From Mycobacterium sp. (GTDB lineage: Bacteria; Actinomycetota; Actinomycetes; Mycobacteriales; Mycobacteriaceae): a stretch of 7,246 nt of DNA. The notes beneath the pieces are model-generated. The model saw only the letters and a program-made list of their open reading frames with translations. It was not told the origin of the DNA and did not search any database. Position 1 is the stretch's first letter. Every line of letters starts with the position of its first letter. Positions 4,789-7,246 of the stretch are shown piece by piece. The translations under genes and the position numbers were made by a program. The stretch spans positions 1 to 7,246 of the forward strand of contig JAHBAP020000484.1 in NCBI GenBank assembly GCA_018500005.2, read 5' to 3'.

Positions 4789-6861
4789 TCATAGTGAAGA
4801 CATATGATTAGCGATTTGTGATTCATGTGTGAGTCGCAGTACCCGGTCGTTCGCCATGTCGTAGAACAACCCGGACACTCGCAGTTCGCCGCTTTCCTGG
4901 CGGTTGCGAACCAGCGGATGCTGGGCGACGATCTCGGTCTGGACCGCCACGTTGACGACGCTGAGTTGGTCGGTGACACCCAGTCCCCGTTGGGCCGCCC
5001 GGCGGGCCAACGGATGCTCGCCGCCGCGATAGGCCGCCCGGGTGGTCTCGGCATGGATGAGCCAGGACTTCACCCGTCGGTCGGGCGCCTGCCGACCGTC
5101 GCTGTCCTGCAGGGCCTGCATGGCGCTGCAATCGGAGTGGCCGCAGACCACGATCTCGCTGACTTCGAGTTCGGTGACCGCGTAGGCGATCGCCGCTTCG
5201 ATGGACGGGTCGAATTGGCCTGCCGGGACGAGATTTCCGACGTTGCGCACGATGAACAGCGCGCCCGGATCGCTGCCCATGATCGCATTGGGAAAAATCT
5301 TCGGGTCGGTGCACGTGATGAACAGCGTCCGCGGCCGTTCCGAGACGGATGATCCAGGCTCTGCCGGTCGGCGGGTTGCTGCCGAGCGCTCCACGGTGAC
5401 TGCACCGCCGGACGCCTCATGCTGTCGTTGCCAGGCGTCGAGGAATTCACTCGCGGCGTGGTCCATGAAGGCGGCCGATACCCGAACCGTCACCGGGGCG
5501 CTGGGCGGTATCTCGGCGAGAGCCTGGTGCAGGCGTGGCAGGGCCAGGAACGTGCAGGACCCGTCAACGTCGACCCGCCAACCGCCATCGGGTTCGGGTC
5601 GCGCCTGCACCCGGGTGTGGGCCAGGCGCCACACGGTCAGCACGATGGACACCGCCAGGCCCAGCAATACTCCGTTGAGCAGGTTGAGGAACACCACACC
5701 GCCCACGGTCGCCAGGTAGACGGCCAGATCGCCAGTTCGCCGGGCTGTCTTGATGTGGGTGATCTTGACCAACTGGACGCCGATCACGATCAGCAGGCCG
5801 GCCAGGGCCGCCGTCGGGATCTTCTCGGCGAGGCCGGCGAACGGCAGCGCGAACACCAGCACCCACAGGCCGTGCAGCATGCTTGAGGCCCGAGTCCGGG
5901 CGCCCGCCGAGACGTTTGCCGAACTTCGGACGATGACGCCGGTGATCGGCAGACCGCCGATCGCGCCGGAGACCGCGTTGGCCGCGCCCTGCCCGACCAG
6001 TTCGCGGTCGAGGTTGCTGCGGATGCCCGGCCGCATCCTGTCCACCGCAACGGCGGTGAGCAGGCTCTCTACGCTCGCGATCAGGGCTACGGTCAGGACC
6101 CCGGCGGCGAAGGCGCCCCAGTTGCCCTCCGGCAGACCTGGTAGTTGAAGCGCATCGACCAGCGACCCGTTCAACGCGATCCGGGGTACATCGACCGCCG
6201 CGAACAGCGATAGGACAGTGGCGACGACGATGGCGACCAGCGGGCCGGGGATCTTGCGCAGCGCCGTCGGCACCCGCCGCCAGATCACCAGAATCGCGAT
6301 CACCGCAACGCCCAGAAGAATCCCGGCGGGATCGGCGTCGGACAGGTGCACTGGCAACTCAGAAATGTTGTGCCAGGCCGAACTGTGCGACTCACCGCCG
6401 AGCAGGACGTGGATCTGCTGGAGGGCGATGGTGATGCCGATGCCCGCCAGCATCGCGTGCACGACCATCGGAGAGATGGCCAGAGCGGCGCGGCCGATCC
6501 TGCTCAGTCCGAAGATGATCTGCAGCAGGCCGGCGCAGACGGTGATCGCGCAGGTGACCTTCCATCCGAATTCTGCGATCAGTCCGGCGACGATGACGGT
6601 CAATCCCGCTGCCGGGCCGCTGACTTGGAGCGGCGAGCCGCCCAAGGCGCCGGCCACCAGGCCGCCGACGATCGCGGCGATCAGACCAGCCAGTGGCGGC
6701 GCATCGGAGGCCACCGCAATGCCCAGGGACAACGGCAGCGCGACCAGGAACACCACCACTGATGCCGGTAGGTCGTAGCGCAGGACCGTCGAGACGAGGC
6801 CTGTTCTGGCAGAAGGGCTTTCGGCCGGGGATTCCGCCGGGGCGGTTGCTAGCTCGGTCAT
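4789..6861 (-). CDS. SulP family transporter fused to a beta-carbonic anhydrase domain
   Basis: A 690-residue inner-membrane protein of the same architecture as M. tuberculosis Rv3273. Residues about 28-415 are the SulP transport domain with many membrane segments and the signature VSGPAAG (80-86). Residues about 427-490 look like a short, diverged STAS domain (for example FMDHAASEFLDAW). Residues about 510-690 are a beta-carbonic anhydrase domain with zinc ligands Cys517, His575 and Cys578 (CTD...GHSDC) and dyad Asp519. The dyad partner, Arg in the family's CxDxR motif, is Lys521 here (CTDPK). The usual reading is an anion, probably bicarbonate, carrier coupled to CO2/bicarbonate interconversion in the cytosol; sulfate transport is the alternative. 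An in-frame TAG lies eight codons before the ATG, with no other start between, so the start is firm. There is no good ribosome binding site, and a promoter is placed for near-leaderless transcription. The gene is divergent from a response regulator. Confidence 0.93.
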   Translation of the reverse strand: MTELATAPAESPAESPSARTGLVSTVLRYDLPASVVVFLVALPLSLGIAVASDAPPLAGLIAAIVGGLVAGALGGSPLQVSGPAAGLTVIVAGLIAEFGWKVTCAITVCAGLLQIIFGLSRIGRAALAISPMVVHAMLAGIGITIALQQIHVLLGGESHSSAWHNISELPVHLSDADPAGILLGVAVIAILVIWRRVPTALRKIPGPLVAIVVATVLSLFAAVDVPRIALNGSLVDALQLPGLPEGNWGAFAAGVLTVALIASVESLLTAVAVDRMRPGIRSNLDRELVGQGAANAVSGAIGGLPITGVIVRSSANVSAGARTRASSMLHGLWVLVFALPFAGLAEKIPTAALAGLLIVIGVQLVKITHIKTARRTGDLAVYLATVGGVVFLNLLNGVLLGLAVSIVLTVWRLAHTRVQARPEPDGGWRVDVDGSCTFLALPRLHQALAEIPPSAPVTVRVSAAFMDHAASEFLDAWQRQHEASGGAVTVERSAATRRPAEPGSSVSERPRTLFITCTDPKIFPNAIMGSDPGALFIVRNVGNLVPAGQFDPSIEAAIAYAVTELEVSEIVVCGHSDCSAMQALQDSDGRQAPDRRVKSWLIHAETTRAAYRGGEHPLARRAAQRGLGVTDQLSVVNVAVQTEIVAQHPLVRNRQESGELRVSGLFYDMANDRVLRLTHESQIANHMSSL

Positions 6862-6868
6862 GTGCCCG

Positions 6869-6897
6869 AGGTTAGGGACGAGCTATGCGCGCGCCAA
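6869..6897 (-). promoter_or_regulatory. Candidate promoter of the SulP-carbonic anhydrase gene
   Basis: On the minus strand TTGGCG (6897-6892) and TAACCT (6874-6869) are 17 bases apart, four of six matches to TTGACA and a fit to TANNNT. The predicted transcription start is 6862, one base before the ATG, which explains the lack of a ribosome binding site. Confidence 0.6.
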
Positions 6898-6914
6898 GCA
6901 TCGGTGGCGCACCC

Positions 6915-6929
6915 ATAGAAAACTCATAT
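6915..6929. promoter_or_regulatory. 15-bp operator-like element, copy 1 (imperfect)
   Basis: ATAGAAAACTCATAT matches the copy at 7037-7051 at 13 of 15 positions. The right half TCATAT is intact and the left half differs at two bases from the palindrome. It lies just upstream of the -35 box of the SulP gene, centred about 61 bases from its start codon. Confidence 0.5.
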
Positions 6930-7005
6930 CGAATCCCATGATCCCGGAAATGTGACGAGACTATGACGCACACGCAATGCCGATGGCTCTCAGTCGCAAC
7001 GTCTT

Positions 7006-7026
7006 TGACGCCCCAAGTCGGCGTCA
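7006..7026. promoter_or_regulatory. Inverted repeat TGACGCC-N7-GGCGTCA
   Basis: A perfect 7-bp inverted repeat (7006-7012 and 7020-7026) in the divergent control region. A second 7-bp pair, GCCGATG (6979-6985) and CATCGGC (7025-7031), overlaps its right arm. It could be a regulator site or an mRNA-independent DNA structure; no known operator matches with certainty. Confidence 0.35.
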
Positions 7027-7036
7027 TCGGCCAAAG

Positions 7037-7051
7037 ATATGAAACTCATAT
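7037..7051. promoter_or_regulatory. 15-bp palindromic operator-like element, copy 2 (perfect)
   Basis: ATATGA-AAC-TCATAT is a perfect 6-3-6 palindrome, seven bases upstream of the -35 box of the response regulator gene and centred 50 bases before its start codon. With copy 1 it forms a pair, each beside one of the two divergent promoters. The binding protein is unknown; the adjacent response regulator is one candidate. Confidence 0.55.
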
Positions 7052-7058
7052 GGTGTTC

Positions 7059-7087
7059 ATGACACCTGCACAACCCTTGCCGACAAT
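7059..7087 (+). promoter_or_regulatory. Promoter of the response regulator gene, leaderless
   Basis: ATGACA (7059-7064, five of six to TTGACA) and GACAAT (7082-7087, four of six to TATAAT) are exactly 17 bases apart. The hexamer ends seven bases before the A of the ATG at 7094, which predicts transcription starting on the start codon. No ribosome binding site is present. Confidence 0.65.
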
Positions 7088-7093
7088 TATCGT

Positions 7094-7246
7094 ATGAACG
7101 TGTCGGTCTCTCCCCGTCCCCCGCGCCGGCGGCCGGCGATCCTCGGCCAACTCCCGCGGATCCCCCGCCCCGACGGATCCCCGATCCGGGTCCTGCTGGT
7201 CGACGACGAACCGGCGCTGACCAACCTGCTCAAGATGGCACTGCAC
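7094..7246 (+). CDS. Response regulator, OmpR-type receiver (partial, N-terminal 51 residues)
   Basis: The first 51 residues of a two-component response regulator; the rest is off the window. After a 30-residue basic, Pro-rich extension the receiver domain begins at IRVLLVDDEPAL, where Asp37, Asp38 and Glu39 form the acidic pocket that binds magnesium near the phospho-acceptor Asp. The pocket and the start of the first helix (TNLLKMALH) resemble mycobacterial OmpR-family regulators of the TrcR kind, but the fragment is too short for a firm name, and the DNA-binding domain is not visible. The ATG at 7094 fits a leaderless promoter; a GTG two codons later (7100) is an alternative. Divergence from the SulP fusion across a shared palindrome pair suggests it may control that gene and itself. 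Confidence 0.85.
   Translation, partial: MNVSVSPRPPRRRPAILGQLPRIPRPDGSPIRVLLVDDEPALTNLLKMALH

Noticed and set aside
4676..4792. N-terminal extension of the small secreted protein to the ATG at 4792
   Set aside because: It would place 39 charged residues before a normal signal peptide and overlap the SulP stop codon; the ATG at 4675 has a clear ribosome binding site.
4791..4805. Third copy of the 15-bp element (ATAGTGAAGACATAT)
   Set aside because: Only 11 of 15 matches to copy 1 and 10 to copy 2, not palindromic as a whole, and it overlaps the end of the SulP coding region; similarity is within chance.
6951..6966. CRP-type site around TGTGACGAGACTATGA
   Set aside because: The right half should read TCACA and reads TATGA; only one half-site matches.
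7046..7246. Minus-strand frame opposite the response regulator
   Set aside because: The plus strand carries a clear receiver domain start with its DDE acidic pocket and a good promoter.

Overview
The window looks like mycobacterial chromosome, most likely a rapid-growing Mycobacterium/Mycolicibacterium. The DNA is GC-rich, the ferredoxin-sulfite reductase is very close to M. tuberculosis SirA, the sulfate/bicarbonate transporter-carbonic anhydrase fusion is of the Rv3273 type, and several genes appear to be transcribed without a 5' leader. These identifications come from memory of the families; no database was searched.

Layout, left to right. Positions 1-1453 (minus) hold the first 484 codons of sirA, cut by the window edge. 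Its upstream region (1454-1662) holds a 31-codon polycysteine leader peptide gene and, between leader and sirA, complementary segments and a hairpin covering the sirA ribosome binding site. This has the anatomy of a cysteine-responsive attenuator. Divergent from it is hemW (1732-2883, plus), a radical-SAM heme chaperone. Next is a secreted 441-residue repeat protein of unknown function (3051-4376, plus), probably a beta-solenoid with an 18-residue period in its first half and a 20-residue period in its second. It converges on a small secreted protein of unknown function (4424-4675, minus), and a 7-bp hairpin between them may terminate both. Positions 4789-6861 (minus) encode the SulP-STAS-carbonic anhydrase fusion. 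A 232-bp divergent control region (6862-7093) separates it from the start of an OmpR-type response regulator (7094-7246, plus, cut by the window edge).

How it fits together. sirA and its leader make sulfide for cysteine synthesis and probably sense cysteine supply through translation of Cys codons. hemW belongs to heme delivery and has no evident functional tie to sirA beyond the shared divergent promoter region. The SulP-carbonic anhydrase gene and the response regulator share a control region with two copies of a 15-bp element, one copy being a perfect palindrome, each about 50-60 bp from a start codon; this suggests co-regulation. The carbonic anhydrase domain keeps the zinc ligands but has Lys where the family has the dyad Arg.

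No tRNA, rRNA, insertion sequence, CRISPR array or phage gene was seen. No gene-free stretch exceeds 300 bases; the two largest gaps are 6862-7093 (described below) and 2884-3050 (one promoter, otherwise nothing recognised).
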